Shown: piece after piece, positions 34,930 to 44,935 of the stretch
Layout of the letters: the number at the start of each line of letters is the position of its first letter
Numbering within the stretch: position 1 is the first letter of the stretch
From: Pantoea nemavictus
GTDB lineage: Bacteria; Pseudomonadota; Gammaproteobacteria; Enterobacterales; Enterobacteriaceae
Direction: 5' to 3'
Length of the DNA stretch: 64,000 bases
NCBI RefSeq assembly: GCF_037479095.1
Contig: NZ_JBBGZW010000001.1
Location: 744,001 to 808,000 of the forward strand
Notes under the pieces: generated by a model
The model's input: only the letters and a program-made list of their open reading frames with translations
Databases searched by the model: none
What the model was told of the DNA's origin: nothing
Program-made: the position numbers and the translations under genes

Positions 34930-36645
34930 ATGCCCTTGCCTTCCCACTTCGACATGCTGCTGGCGGTATTTGACCGCGCGGCGCTAATGCTGATTTGCCT
35001 GTTTTTCCTCACTCGCATGCGGGTGTTCCGTCAGCTGTTGCAAAAAGATGAGCATTCAGTGCGTGAAAAAGTGGCCGTGACCGCGATTTTCTCGCTGTTT
35101 GCGCTATTCAGCACCTGGTCCGGCATTAACGTTGATGGTTCGCTGCTCAATGTACGCGTGATTGCAGTGATGTCTGGCGGCATCCTGTTTGGCCCGTGGG
35201 TAGGTATTGCCACCGGCGTAATTGCAGGTTTGCATCGCTATCTGATTGATATCGATGGCGTCACGGCGGTGCCCTGTCTGATCACCAGCATCATCGCTGG
35301 CATCGCTTCTGGCGTCATTAACCGCCGCGTCACGAAAGAGCAGCGCTGGCGCGCCGGTATTCTCGGCGGCATGCTGTGCGAAAGCCTGACCATGCTACTG
35401 ATTGTGCTGTGGGCCAAGCCGATGGCGCTGGGCATGTCGATTGTTTATGAAATTGCGCTCCCGATGATCCTCGGCGCATCGAGCATTGGGTTAATCGTGC
35501 TGCTGGTGCAGAGCGTGGAAGGTGAAAAAGAGGCGATTGCGGCGCGTCAGGCCAAGCTGGCACTGGAGATCGCCAACAAGACCCTGCCGCTGTTCCGCCA
35601 GATTGATAGCCAGTCGCTGCATAAAGTGTGTGACATCATTCGTACTGATATCCATGCCGATGCGGTCGCCATCACCAACAACAAACAGATCCTCGCTTAT
35701 GTTGGCTACGGCGAGCAAAACTATCACAACGGTGATGACGCCATTAGCCCCACCACCGCGCAGGCTATCGCTAGCGGCAAAATCATTATCAAGAATAACG
35801 ATGAGGCGCATCGCACCAAAGATATTCACTCGATGCTGGTTATTCCCCTTTGGGAAAAAGGGGAAGTCACCGGCACGCTAAAAATCTATTATCGCCGCGC
35901 GCATCGTATCACCGGATCGCTCAAAGAGATGGCCATTGGTCTGTCGCAAATCATCTCAACGCAGCTGGAAGTGTCACGCGCTGAGCAGCTTCGCGAGATG
36001 GCCAACAAGGCTGAGCTGCGCGCACTGCAAAGTAAAATCAACCCGCACTTCCTGTTTAATGCGCTGAATGCTATCTCGGCCTCAATTCGCCTCAATCCGG
36101 ACACCGCGCGCCAGCTGGTGATCAACCTGTCGCGCTATCTGCGTTACAACCTGGAACTCAACGATGACGAGTTGATCGATATTAAGAAAGAGCTGTGGCA
36201 GGTGAAAGATTACATCGCGATTGAGCAGGCGCGCTTCGGCGATAAGCTGACAATGATTTATGACGTGGATGAGGATCTGCATTTTACGCTGCCCAGCCTG
36301 CTGATTCAGCCGCTGGTGGAAAATGCCATCGTACACGGTATTCAACCCTGTCGCGGCAAAGGCGTGGTCACTTTGAGCGTGAAAGATTTAGGCGATCGCG
36401 TGCGCGTTGCAGTACGTGATACTGGCGACGGCATCAGTGAGGATGTGATGAACCGCGTGGCGCGTAATGAGATGCCTGGTAACAAAATTGGCCTGCTAAA
36501 TGTGCATCATCGGGTGAAATTGCTCTCCGGCCAGGGCCTGAACATCACCCGCCATTATCCGGGCACCGAAATCGCCTTTACTCTTAGCAAGAATGGTCAG
36601 CAACTGCCTGTGCCGCTGCGCCACACCACGGAAACCTCTGCGTGA
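34930..36645 (+). CDS. ypdA: Sensor histidine kinase YpdA (LytS type)
   Basis: A 571-residue sensor of the LytS/YehU family. It has an N-terminal 5TM-5TMR_LYT membrane domain (about residues 1-200; [20 protein letters not shown]), a GAF domain (about 215-350), and a histidine kinase region with the phosphoacceptor in [16 protein letters not shown] and the ATPase N box [10 protein letters not shown]. It senses pyruvate-related signals in E. coli and phosphorylates YpdB. The genes overlap by GTGA. Confidence 0.93.
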   Translation: MPLPSHFDMLLAVFDRAALMLICLFFLTRMRVFRQLLQKDEHSVREKVAVTAIFSLFALFSTWSGINVDGSLLNVRVIAVMSGGILFGPWVGIATGVIAGLHRYLIDIDGVTAVPCLITSIIAGIASGVINRRVTKEQRWRAGILGGMLCESLTMLLIVLWAKPMALGMSIVYEIALPMILGASSIGLIVLLVQSVEGEKEAIAARQAKLALEIANKTLPLFRQIDSQSLHKVCDIIRTDIHADAVAITNNKQILAYVGYGEQNYHNGDDAISPTTAQAIASGKIIIKNNDEAHRTKDIHSMLVIPLWEKGEVTGTLKIYYRRAHRITGSLKEMAIGLSQIISTQLEVSRAEQLREMANKAELRALQSKINPHFLFNALNAISASIRLNPDTARQLVINLSRYLRYNLELNDDELIDIKKELWQVKDYIAIEQARFGDKLTMIYDVDEDLHFTLPSLLIQPLVENAIVHGIQPCRGKGVVTLSVKDLGDRVRVAVRDTGDGISEDVMNRVARNEMPGNKIGLLNVHHRVKLLSGQGLNITRHYPGTEIAFTLSKNGQQLPVPLRHTTETSA

Positions 36646-37367
36646 AAGCCATCATCGTTGAAGACGAGTTTCTCGCCCAGCAAGAGTTGAGCTGGATGAT
36701 CCAGCAGCACAGCCAAATCAGCGTTGAGGCCTGTTTTGATGATGGGCTGGAGGTGCTGAAATATCTGCAAAACCATCGGGTGGACGTCATTTTTCTCGAC
36801 ATCAACATTCCTTCGCTGGATGGCATGCTGCTGGCCCAAAACATCAATCAATTTGCCCATAAGCCATTGATCGTATTTATTACCGCGTGGAAAGAGCATG
36901 CGGTTGAGGCGTTTGAACTGGACGCGTTTGACTACATCCTTAAGCCGTATCATGAATCTCGCATCGTCACCATGTTGCGTAAACTGGAAGCCAGCGCCCA
37001 GCAACAATCGCAACCGCAGAACGCGCCTGCCAGCTCACCCCAAACCGTTAATTTGCTGAAAGATGAGCGCATCATCGTCACCGATATCAACGAGATCTAC
37101 TATGTTGAAGCGCACGAGAAGCTGACGTTTGTCTATACGCGGCGCGAAGCCTATGTGATGTCGATGGTGATCAGTGAGTTTTGCAGCCGCTTGCCGGAAC
37201 AGCAGTTCTTCCGCTGCCATCGATCTTACTGCGTCAATCTGAGCAAAATTCGTGAAATCGAGCCGTGGTTTAACAATACCTATTTGCTGAAGCTGCGCGA
37301 TTTGGATGCGCAGGTGCCGGTGAGTCGCAGCAAGGTGAAAGCCTTTCGGCAGTTGATGAGGTTATAA
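36642..37367 (+). CDS. ypdB: Response regulator YpdB (LytTR type)
   Basis: A 241-residue regulator. The receiver domain (1-120) has the acidic pair IVEDE and phosphoacceptor Asp in VIFLDINIP; the LytTR DNA-binding domain occupies about 140-240 with [15 protein letters not shown]. It starts at GTG overlapping the ypdA stop. Its known target in E. coli is yhjX, which is present at 25.4 kb with a matching direct repeat. Confidence 0.93.
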   Translation: MKAIIVEDEFLAQQELSWMIQQHSQISVEACFDDGLEVLKYLQNHRVDVIFLDINIPSLDGMLLAQNINQFAHKPLIVFITAWKEHAVEAFELDAFDYILKPYHESRIVTMLRKLEASAQQQSQPQNAPASSPQTVNLLKDERIIVTDINEIYYVEAHEKLTFVYTRREAYVMSMVISEFCSRLPEQQFFRCHRSYCVNLSKIREIEPWFNNTYLLKLRDLDAQVPVSRSKVKAFRQLMRL

Positions 37368-37399
37368 GGCGAACGGCGCAAGCCGCTCGCCTGCAAAGA

Positions 37400-38365
37400 T
37401 TACAGCTCGCGGCCCAGCACCTGGCGCAGATGTGCACCGGCACCCAGCAAGCCCGGTTGATCGTGGGTAATCATATACACCGGAATATCCACCAGATAGT
37501 CGCGGAAGCGGCCTTTATCTTCAAACGCCGCGCGGAAACCGGAGGCTTTGAAGAAGTCGAGGAAGCGCGGCACGATGCCACCGGCAATGTACACGCCGCC
37601 AAAGGTGCCGAGGTTGAGCGCCAGGTTACCGCCAAAGCGACCCATGATGACGCAGAACAGCGACAGCGCACGGCGGCAATCGATGCAGCTGTCTTTCAAC
37701 GCGCGCTCGGTGACATCTTTTGGCTTGAGGTTTTCTGGCTCACGCTCATCAGATTTGACGATGGCGCGATACAGATTGACTAATCCAGCACCTGACAACA
37801 CGCGCTCAGCCGAGACGTGACCGATCTCCGCGCGCAGCACCTCGAGAATCTCACCCTCTTCTTCGCTGTTAGGCGCGAAGTCAACGTGTCCGCCTTCGCC
37901 CGGCAAGCTAATCCAGCGCTTGTCCACGTGGACTAAGTGGCTAACGCCAAGGCCGGTGCCAGCGCCATAAATCGCAATAGGTTTGCCTTCAACCGGCACT
38001 TTGCCGCCAAACTGAATCACTTCCTTTTCGCTCAGCATTGGAATCGCCATGGAAACGGCGGTGAAATCGTTGATGATCTCCAGGCTTTCCAGCGCCAGAT
38101 TCTGTTTCATCGCTTTAGTGGAAAATGCCCAATCGTGGTTGGTCATCTCCACCCAATCGCCGGTGATCGGACAAGCAATGGCGATACAGGCGTGCTTGAT
38201 GTCCTGCTTTTGCTCGTCGAGATAGTGGCGAATCACCGCTTCGAGATTGTCGTAGTCTGATGTTGAGAAGGTTTGGGCTTGCGAGATGGCGCCATTTTCC
38301 ACCTCACACAATGCGAGACGGGCATTGGTACCGCCCACATCGCCGACCAGGGCGTATGTTGTCAT
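37400..38365 (-). CDS. glk: Glucokinase
   Basis: A 321-residue ROK-unrelated bacterial glucokinase that phosphorylates cytoplasmic glucose with ATP. Phosphate 1 motif [12 protein letters not shown] opens the protein, the substrate region holds [11 protein letters not shown], and [11 protein letters not shown] plus [12 protein letters not shown] are family blocks. Length equals E. coli Glk. It converges on ypdB and lies downstream of ipdC on the same strand. Confidence 0.95.
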   Translation of the reverse strand: MTTYALVGDVGGTNARLALCEVENGAISQAQTFSTSDYDNLEAVIRHYLDEQKQDIKHACIAIACPITGDWVEMTNHDWAFSTKAMKQNLALESLEIINDFTAVSMAIPMLSEKEVIQFGGKVPVEGKPIAIYGAGTGLGVSHLVHVDKRWISLPGEGGHVDFAPNSEEEGEILEVLRAEIGHVSAERVLSGAGLVNLYRAIVKSDEREPENLKPKDVTERALKDSCIDCRRALSLFCVIMGRFGGNLALNLGTFGGVYIAGGIVPRFLDFFKASGFRAAFEDKGRFRDYLVDIPVYMITHDQPGLLGAGAHLRQVLGREL

Positions 38366-38433
38366 TCTTCTGCTGCTCCGCTTGGGTCATAAACAATTGC
38401 AGGACACTATAAAAGCCTGCCAATAAAACAACA

Positions 38434-38456
38434 ACGCCCACCTGCACGATGGGCGT
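38434..38456 (-). terminator. Terminator of ipdC
   Basis: On the minus strand ACGCCCA and TGGGCGT form a seven-base stem followed by TGTTGTTTT. It lies between ipdC and glk, so the two are probably separately transcribed. Confidence 0.75.
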
Positions 38457-38525
38457 AATCCATTCAAAGATGCTGCACAGCCTACCGATCGCCTGCCTCA
38501 CTGCACAGCGGCAACTATCCGAAAT

Positions 38526-40178
38526 TTAGCGGCTATTACGCTGATGCAGCGCAGCGGTAACCTTACGCAGCAGCGGCGGCAAGTCCTGTTTGTCCATCAC
38601 CACTTCCACCAGCGACAGGCGACGATTACGCATTAATTGTGCCATTACCGCGTCCAGCTGTACCGTTTCGCTGATGCGCCAACTCTGCGCCGCGCACTGC
38701 AGGCTCATCGCCTGCGGCAGCGCAGTCCAGTTCCACTGGGCGATATCATTGTAACGTTGCTCAGCGCCGTGAATCGCGCGCTCAACCGTGTAGCCATCAT
38801 TATTCAGTAAGAAGATGATCGGCTGCTGCCCATCGCGCTGCATGGAGCCCAGCTCCTGAATCGTAAGCTGAGCGGAGCCATCACCAATAATCAGAATCAC
38901 GCGGCGATCGGGCTGCGCCGTTTGCGCACCAAAAGTGGCGGGTAAAGTATAGCCAATCGATCCCCACAGCGGTTGTACCAGCAGTTGTGCATCCTGCGGT
39001 AAACGCAGCGCTGCGGCACCAAAGGCGGCGGTGCCTTGATCGGCAAGGATAATATCACCCGGCTGCAGGAAGCGCTGCATCGCCTGCCAGAATGCGTGCT
39101 GACTGATTACCGCCGCATCGATTTGCTCATTTTCCTCGCACTCTATCTCTGCCGCGAGCTGCCAATGCGCGCAGTGACGCTGGTAAATGGGCAGCAGTGC
39201 ATCCAGCGCCTGCTCCATGCTCAGCGGAGCGAACACCTCGCCGCCAACCGTCGCCTGAAACGGCTGTAAATCGATGACCCGCGTTTCCGGCAAGTTTTGC
39301 GTAAAACCGGCGGTTAAGGTATCGGTGAAACGTACGCCGACGCACAGCGTGACATCGGTATCTTCAATGGCCTGGCGTACGGCATCGCTGCTGCCTTCAG
39401 CCGCATAGGTGCCGACATAACCCGGCTGCTGCTCGTTCAGCACCCCTTTTCCCATCAATAACGTGGCGGCAGGAATCGCGCGCAGTTGGCGCAGCGTCTC
39501 CAACTGCGGCTGCAATTGCCAGCGCGAGGCGAGGAAATCTGCTAATAGCGCGACTCGCTGCGCCGGTGCCAGCAAGCGTTCTGCCGCGTCGGCAAACGCA
39601 GCGGCAATATGATGATGACGGGATTGCGCATCGGATTTAACCGCGGGCATCGCCACTTCTGCGGCGGCCACATCCACGGCCAGCAAGAGATAGCCCGGAC
39701 GATGTTGCTGCAACGCCTCGTCAATCACCCGATCAATCTCCGCCACCGCATTGTCCGCCGTCAGCACTGCAGAGGCGGCACTCACTTCCTGCGCCATACG
39801 CAAAAAGTGGCCAAAATCGCCGTCTCCCAACGAATGATGTACGCAGTCGCCCTGCTGTTGCACTTTGCTCGCCGGCGCGCCCACGATATGAATCACTGGT
39901 ACATACTCGGCATAACTGCCGGCAATGCCATTAATGGCGCTGAGCTCGCCGACGCCAAAGGTGGTTAGCAGCGCGGCTGCGCCGTTACAGCGCCCGTAAC
40001 CATCTGCCGCATAGGCGGCATTGAGTTCATTGGCACAACCAACCCAGGCGATTTCCGGATGCGCAATGACGCTGTCGAGAAATTGCAGGTTGTAATCGCC
40101 GGGTACGCCGAACAGATGGCGGATGCCGCTTTGGTGTAAACGGTGCAGTAAGTACTCGCCAACATTGAGGGTTTTCAT
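38526..40178 (-). CDS. ipdC: Indolepyruvate/phenylpyruvate decarboxylase
   Basis: A 550-residue thiamine diphosphate enzyme that decarboxylates indole-3-pyruvate to indole-3-acetaldehyde, the key step of indole-acetic acid synthesis in plant-associated enterobacteria. ThDP-activating glutamate lies in CANELNAAYAADGYGR, the HH pair in CVHHSLGDG, and the cofactor motif GDGSAQLTIQELGSM ends with NNDG. The ATG at 40178 has GGAG six bases upstream. Close matches to Enterobacter IpdC run throughout. Confidence 0.9.
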   Translation of the reverse strand: MKTLNVGEYLLHRLHQSGIRHLFGVPGDYNLQFLDSVIAHPEIAWVGCANELNAAYAADGYGRCNGAAALLTTFGVGELSAINGIAGSYAEYVPVIHIVGAPASKVQQQGDCVHHSLGDGDFGHFLRMAQEVSAASAVLTADNAVAEIDRVIDEALQQHRPGYLLLAVDVAAAEVAMPAVKSDAQSRHHHIAAAFADAAERLLAPAQRVALLADFLASRWQLQPQLETLRQLRAIPAATLLMGKGVLNEQQPGYVGTYAAEGSSDAVRQAIEDTDVTLCVGVRFTDTLTAGFTQNLPETRVIDLQPFQATVGGEVFAPLSMEQALDALLPIYQRHCAHWQLAAEIECEENEQIDAAVISQHAFWQAMQRFLQPGDIILADQGTAAFGAAALRLPQDAQLLVQPLWGSIGYTLPATFGAQTAQPDRRVILIIGDGSAQLTIQELGSMQRDGQQPIIFLLNNDGYTVERAIHGAEQRYNDIAQWNWTALPQAMSLQCAAQSWRISETVQLDAVMAQLMRNRRLSLVEVVMDKQDLPPLLRKVTAALHQRNSR

Positions 40179-40330
40179 CGACAACTCCTTGTTAAGGGGA
40201 TGATCAGGAGTATTAGCGATGTGGCTGAATTGGCGAGATTTTCACCGTCGTGAAACGGGGATTTGTGGCAAGCTATCGTTACGACGACAGATAATTCTGT
40301 AAGTTGCGATCTTCGGCGCGTTTCGCCTTA

Positions 40331-40346
40331 GTGTAAACGCATACAC
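40331..40346. promoter_or_regulatory. Palindrome upstream of the aldo-keto reductase gene
   Basis: GTGTA-AACGCA-TACAC is a five-base inverted repeat with a six-base spacer, next to a TATGCT -10-like box at about 40350. It may be an operator shared by the divergent ipdC and aldo-keto reductase genes. Confidence 0.4.
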
Positions 40347-40391
40347 TGCTATGCTGATGTCACTTTCTCCCCTTTGAGACAGGAACGCTGC

Positions 40392-41381
40392 ATGACTGCT
40401 TTTCCCCATCCCGAACGTTACCAACAAATGCAATATCGTCGTAGTGGCCGTAGCGGCCTGAAGTTACCGGCTATTTCGCTGGGCTTGTGGCACAACTTTG
40501 GCGACAGTACGCGCGTGGATAACAGCCGTGAATTGCTACGTCACGCCTTTGATCGCGGCATTACCCATTTCGACCTCGCCAATAACTACGGCCCACCGCC
40601 GGGATCGGCAGAATCCAACTTTGGTCGTATCCTGCGCGAGGATTTTCATGGGCTACGCGATGAGTTGGTGATCTCGACAAAAGCCGGTTACACCATGTGG
40701 GACGGGCCTTACGGCGATTGGGGTTCACGCAAATATCTGATTTCCAGTCTCGATCAAAGCCTGAAACGCATGGGGCTGGAGTACGTGGATATCTTCTATC
40801 ATCACCGACCGGATCCCGAAACGCCGCTGGAAGAAACCATGCGCGCGTTGGACCAGGTGGTGCGTCAGGGTAAAGCGCTGTATGCCGCCATCTCCAACTA
40901 TCCAGCAGAGAAAGCCGCCGAAGCGATTGCGATTCTACGCGATCTCGGCACGCCGTGCCTGATCCATCAGCCGCGTTATTCGATGTTTGAACGCGCGCCA
41001 GAGCAGGGTTTGCTGGATGTGCTGGGCGAAAACGGCGTCGGCTGCATCGCCTTCTCTCCGCTGGCAGGTGGCGTGTTAACCGACCGCTATTTGCAGGGCA
41101 TTCCAGAAGATTCACGCATCGCCAGCGGCAGTAAGTTCCTCAATGAGAACCAGCTGACGCAAGAGAAGATGGAAAAAGTGCGTCAGCTGCAGGCGATTGC
41201 CCAACAGCGCGGTCAGAAGCTGGCACAAATGGCGCTGAGCTGGGTGCTGCGCGACGCGCGCGTCACTTCGGTATTAATTGGTGCCAGTAAAACTGCGCAG
41301 ATTGATGACGCCGTGGAGATGTTGAGCCAGCCAGAGCTAAGCACAGACGAAATTAGCGCCATCCATAATATCTTGGTGTAA
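40392..41381 (+). CDS. gpr: L-glyceraldehyde 3-phosphate reductase-like aldo-keto reductase (YghZ/Gpr)
   Basis: A 329-residue AKR14-type reductase close to E. coli YghZ: YRRSGRSGLKLPAISLGLWH, THFDLANNYGPPPGSAE (tetrad Asp and Tyr), STKAGYTMW (tetrad Lys) and the NADPH-binding VLIGASKTAQ. It reduces small aldehydes such as methylglyoxal or L-glyceraldehyde 3-phosphate. E. coli YghZ is 346 residues; the C-terminal tail is shorter here. Start at 40392 with AGGAA upstream. Confidence 0.86.
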   Translation: MTAFPHPERYQQMQYRRSGRSGLKLPAISLGLWHNFGDSTRVDNSRELLRHAFDRGITHFDLANNYGPPPGSAESNFGRILREDFHGLRDELVISTKAGYTMWDGPYGDWGSRKYLISSLDQSLKRMGLEYVDIFYHHRPDPETPLEETMRALDQVVRQGKALYAAISNYPAEKAAEAIAILRDLGTPCLIHQPRYSMFERAPEQGLLDVLGENGVGCIAFSPLAGGVLTDRYLQGIPEDSRIASGSKFLNENQLTQEKMEKVRQLQAIAQQRGQKLAQMALSWVLRDARVTSVLIGASKTAQIDDAVEMLSQPELSTDEISAIHNILV

Positions 41382-41390
41382 ACGTTTACC

Positions 41391-41414
41391 CGCCCGGCAT
41401 TTGTCGGGCGTTCT
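41391..41414 (+). terminator. Terminator after the aldo-keto reductase gene
   Basis: CGCCCG and CGGGCG flank GCATTTGT, followed by TTCTT. A modest rho-independent signal. Confidence 0.65.
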
Positions 41415-41540
41415 TCGCAGCAGAAAATTCTCAATTCAGATTTCCCTCAGCGTTTTCAGACTGATTCTCAAGGCTTACCTGGTCCGATGTGGCAAACTAG
41501 CGCAACGGTGGCAGAGATAAGCTACTGAAAAGGAGAAGTT

Positions 41541-41897
41541 ATGAAACGTGCAATTTTGTTTGCCGCCTTGCTGGCAACTTTATCCCCATTAGCCACACAC
41601 ACAGCAGAAGCTAATAGCGCCACCATCAATTTGGGTCCCGGCGTCACGCTGCATCTTGGCGATCGCGATCGTCACGGTAATTACTGGGATGGCGGCCGCT
41701 GGCGCGAGCCGCGCTGGTGGAACGATCGCTACCAGTACAATGATAATCGCTGGTGGCGTCATGAAGAGTGGAAACGTCATCGCGCCTATGAACGTGAGCG
41801 CGAACGTCGCTGGCATGAACGTGAACGTCGTGAACATCATCGTCACGATCACCGCCATGACGATCGTCGTGGCCACCACGATCATCATCATCACTAA
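41541..41897 (+). CDS. ypeC: YpeC-like DUF2502 periplasmic protein, His/Arg-rich
   Basis: A 118-residue secreted protein: signal peptide to about residue 24 (THTAEA), then the DUF2502 core LHLGDRDRHGNYWDGGRWRE and a C-terminal half made largely of Arg, Glu and His, ending in HHDHHHH. The family function is unknown. It is next to mntH as ypeC is in E. coli. The His-rich tail, longer than I recall for YpeC, could bind transition metals such as Mn, Ni or Zn. Confidence 0.85.
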   Translation: MKRAILFAALLATLSPLATHTAEANSATINLGPGVTLHLGDRDRHGNYWDGGRWREPRWWNDRYQYNDNRWWRHEEWKRHRAYERERERRWHERERREHHRHDHRHDDRRGHHDHHHH

Positions 41898-41899
41898 AC

Positions 41900-41929
41900 A
41901 AAAAATCCCGCTTGATAGCGGGATTTTTT
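41900..41929. terminator. Bidirectional terminator between ypeC and mntH
   Basis: AAAAAATCCCGCT and AGCGGGATTTTTT form a 13-base stem around TGAT. It serves both converging genes. Confidence 0.95.
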
Positions 41930-41942
41930 GTTTATCGCGCGC

Positions 41943-43184
41943 TTACCAACCGAGCGCTTCGCCGACCAGCAGGTAGAGATTGAGGGCGATCACCAGCACC
42001 ACAATCAAGCGCCCGGCATTCTGCATCAGACGCGAGTTCACCATCTCATCGCCCATCAATTCACGGTTGCCGGTGAATGACAGCAGCGGAATCAGCGCCA
42101 GTGCAATACCAAAACTCAACAGCACTTGGCTCATCACCAGAATACGCGTTGGATCCCAGCCGGCCCAAATCACAATAAAGGACGGCAACATGGTGATGGT
42201 ACGGCGGAACCACAGCGGGATGTGGAAGCGGATAAAGCCCTGCATAACCACTTGTCCTGCCAGCGTTCCCACCACCGTAGAAGAGAGACCGGCGGCAACC
42301 AGGCTTAAACCAAACACAATGGCGGCAGCCTGACCCAGCAGCGGTTGCAGCGTTAAGTAGGCCTGGTCGAGATCGACAATTTTAGAGTGGCCGCTAAAGT
42401 GGAACGCCGCCGCTGCGGTGGCCATCATCGCCAGATTGACAAAGCCCGCGATGGTCATCGCAATCGCCACATCCAGCTTTGTCGAGGAGTAGCGCTCAGC
42501 TTTGCTGCCTTTATTACCGTGCTGCGTCAGCGCCGAGTGCAGATAAATCACGTGCGGCATAATGGTGGCGCCTAACACGCCGGCAGCCAGGAAAACCGCA
42601 TCGGAAGTCGGCAGCGAAGGAAGCGCCATGCCAACCACCAGCTCGCTGACGTTCGGCTGGGAGAAAAACAGCTCGACAATATAGGCCGCCGCAACAAACA
42701 GCAGCAGGCCGCCAATCACCAGCTCCAGCGGCTTCTGCCCGCGACTTTGCAGCATCAGAATCAGATAGGTTGCGATCCCCGTCAGCACCGCGCCCTGCAG
42801 CAGCGAAATACCCAGTAATAGCTTAAAGCCGAGCGCTGCGCCGATAAACTCGGCGAGATCGGTAGCCATGGCGATGATTTCCGCCTGCACCCAATAGAAC
42901 CATACCGCCGGGCGCGGAAAGCGATCGCGAATGTGCTCCGCTAAGTTTTTGCCGGTGGCAATGCCGAGTTTGGCCGACATCAGCTGAATCAGCATCGCCA
43001 TCACGTTGGCCCACACCACCACCCATAACAGCTTGTAGCCGTAGGCGGCGCCGGCCTGAATATTGGTAGCAAAATTGCCGGGATCGATATAACCAATCGC
43101 CGCGATAAAGGCGGGGCCCAGCAACGCAAGCTTAATCTTTCTGGCTCCGCGAGCGGCGCGCTCAGCGGTGCGGCTTTCTAGCAT
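41943..43184 (-). CDS. mntH: Manganese/divalent metal transporter MntH (Nramp)
   Basis: A 413-residue, eleven-helix proton-coupled Mn2+ importer. Metal-site motifs DPGN (residues 34-37, [10 protein letters not shown]) and [13 protein letters not shown] (helix 6) are intact. Length equals E. coli MntH. An MntR-like palindrome lies about 100 bases upstream, so repression by Mn is likely. Confidence 0.95.
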   Translation of the reverse strand: MLESRTAERAARGARKIKLALLGPAFIAAIGYIDPGNFATNIQAGAAYGYKLLWVVVWANVMAMLIQLMSAKLGIATGKNLAEHIRDRFPRPAVWFYWVQAEIIAMATDLAEFIGAALGFKLLLGISLLQGAVLTGIATYLILMLQSRGQKPLELVIGGLLLFVAAAYIVELFFSQPNVSELVVGMALPSLPTSDAVFLAAGVLGATIMPHVIYLHSALTQHGNKGSKAERYSSTKLDVAIAMTIAGFVNLAMMATAAAAFHFSGHSKIVDLDQAYLTLQPLLGQAAAIVFGLSLVAAGLSSTVVGTLAGQVVMQGFIRFHIPLWFRRTITMLPSFIVIWAGWDPTRILVMSQVLLSFGIALALIPLLSFTGNRELMGDEMVNSRLMQNAGRLIVVLVIALNLYLLVGEALGW

Positions 43185-43287
43185 AGTTTTACCCTGTCTT
43201 AATGCTTGTTGACCTGAGCAGCTTAAGAGGTGAACAAGGCAGATGAAATATGGTTATAGTTATCGTATTAATAGATGGTGCTATGAA

Positions 43288-43305
43288 GTATAGCCATTGC
43301 TATAC
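43288..43305. promoter_or_regulatory. MntR-like operator upstream of mntH
   Basis: GTATAGC-CATT-GCTATAC is a perfect seven-base inverted repeat, of the AnnTAGC...GCTAnnT form seen in MntR boxes. It lies 104-121 bases before mntH. Confidence 0.75.
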
Positions 43306-43494
43306 ATTTTGGTAAAGGTGGTTCTTGCCAAAACCAGGACAACGGAATTGACTCTACGCTTGGGTCATTTTATAGACAATGTTTTTGTGGATATTTCTTG
43401 TGAGAGAATTGTAACGGGGTTGTGAGCGGTCAGACTTATCTGAGAAAAATCGCGATAGCGAATACTTATAATGTGGTTTTGATCTCGTTTTTAA

Positions 43495-43506
43495 GTAACG
43501 CGTTAC
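43495..43506. promoter_or_regulatory. Palindrome GTAACGCGTTAC before nupC
   Basis: A perfect 12-base palindrome 47-58 bases before the nupC start and downstream of a TATAAT-like box (about 43468). A central CG pair is typical of LacI/GalR-family operators; CytR, of that family, controls nupC in E. coli. The remaining part of this 368-base intergenic region shows no gene. Confidence 0.4.
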
Positions 43507-43552
43507 ATAGAATACGCAACAAAATACAACCCTCCTCAAATTTGGAGCCGAC

Positions 43553-44743
43553 ATGTCCCATGTTTTGCATTTTATTTTAGCACTGGTGGTGGTAGCCGTG
43601 CTGGCCTTGCTGGTCAGTCACGATCGTAAAAGCATTCGCATTCGCTATATCGTCCAACTTTTGGTGATCGAAGTACTGCTGGCGTGGTTCTTCCTCAACT
43701 CATCAGTCGGCCTCGGTTTCGTACAGGGTTTCGCCGGCGTCTTTGATCATCTGCTCAAGTATGCGGCCGAAGGGACCAACTTCGTGTTCGGCAACATGAA
43801 CGAAAAAGGCCTCGCCTTCTTCTTCCTTAATGTTCTGTGCCCGATTGTGTTCATCTCCGCATTAATCGGTATTCTGCAACATTTCCGCATCTTACCGTGG
43901 GTGATTCGTGGCATCGGTACCGTGCTGTCAAAAGTTAACGGTATGGGCAAACTGGAATCCTTCAACGCCGTTAGCTCTCTGATTTTGGGACAGTCAGAAA
44001 ACTTTATCGCCTATAAGGATATCCTCGGCAAGATGTCGCAGCGCCGCATGTACACCATGGCAGCGACCGCAATGTCGACCGTTTCCATGTCGATTGTCGG
44101 CGCCTATATGACCATGCTCCAGCCAAAATATGTGGTGGCTGCGCTGGTACTGAATATGTTCAGCACCTTTATTGTGCTGTCGCTGATTAACCCGTACCGC
44201 GTTGATAGCGAAGAAGACCTGCAGCTGCAGGATCTGCATAAAGGTCAGAGCTTCTTCGAAATGCTGGGCGAATACATTCTCGCCGGTTTCAAAGTAGCGA
44301 TTATCGTGGCGGCGATGCTGATTGGTTTTATCGCGCTGATTTCTGGTCTGAACGCCTTGTTCGATTTGATCTTCGGTATCAGTTTCCAGGGCGTGCTGGG
44401 TTATGTGTTCTATCCGTTTGCCTGGGTGATGGGCGTTCCTTCACACGAAGCGCTGCAGGTTGGCAGCATCATGGCGACCAAACTGGTGTCCAACGAATTC
44501 GTGGCGATGATGGATCTGCAGAAAATCGCCGGTCAGCTTTCGCCACATGCGGAAGGTATTCTGTCTGTATTCCTCGTCTCCTTTGCTAACTTCTCTTCTA
44601 TCGGAATTGTGGCGGGTGCGATTAAAGGTTTGCACGAAGAGCAGGGTAACGTGGTTTCGCGCTTCGGCCTGAAACTGCTGTACGGCTCAACCCTGGTGAG
44701 CGTGCTGTCTGCCGCCATCGCCGGTTTAGTGTTGGCCTTCTGA
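43553..44743 (+). CDS. nupC: Nucleoside permease NupC
   Basis: A 396-residue concentrative nucleoside transporter (CNT family) that takes up nucleosides other than guanosine types with protons. Core motifs are present: [17 protein letters not shown] in helix region 4 and [22 protein letters not shown]. It follows mntH divergently, as in E. coli. Confidence 0.95.
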   Translation: MSHVLHFILALVVVAVLALLVSHDRKSIRIRYIVQLLVIEVLLAWFFLNSSVGLGFVQGFAGVFDHLLKYAAEGTNFVFGNMNEKGLAFFFLNVLCPIVFISALIGILQHFRILPWVIRGIGTVLSKVNGMGKLESFNAVSSLILGQSENFIAYKDILGKMSQRRMYTMAATAMSTVSMSIVGAYMTMLQPKYVVAALVLNMFSTFIVLSLINPYRVDSEEDLQLQDLHKGQSFFEMLGEYILAGFKVAIIVAAMLIGFIALISGLNALFDLIFGISFQGVLGYVFYPFAWVMGVPSHEALQVGSIMATKLVSNEFVAMMDLQKIAGQLSPHAEGILSVFLVSFANFSSIGIVAGAIKGLHEEQGNVVSRFGLKLLYGSTLVSVLSAAIAGLVLAF

Positions 44744-44749
44744 TGGTCT

Positions 44750-44775
44750 GGGCGAGCTGCGGCTCGCCCTTCTCT
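44750..44775 (+). terminator. Terminator of nupC
   Basis: GGGCGAGC and GCTCGCCC form an eight-base stem with loop TGCG, followed by TTCTCTTCTT. Confidence 0.8.
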
Positions 44776-44935
44776 TCTTAATTATTTCAATCGGTTCTAT
44801 CTCGTCGCTCCGCAACTTTCCCCGCGCTATCACCCGCTTCACCGTTAAATGCAAAACCTTTGCACAATATTGAATTTCCGTTCATACCGCCTGCGCCCGT
44901 AGTTTTTCTCCATGACGTCACTTCAGGAGAACCGC

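Noticed and set aside
40190..40390. TyrR box upstream of ipdC
   Set aside because: No TGTAAA-N6-TTTACA was found; only a half-match inside the GTGTA palindrome.
43385..43435. CRP site near TTGTGAGAGAATTGTAAC before nupC
   Set aside because: The left half matches TGTGA but the right half lacks TCACA; not reported as a site.
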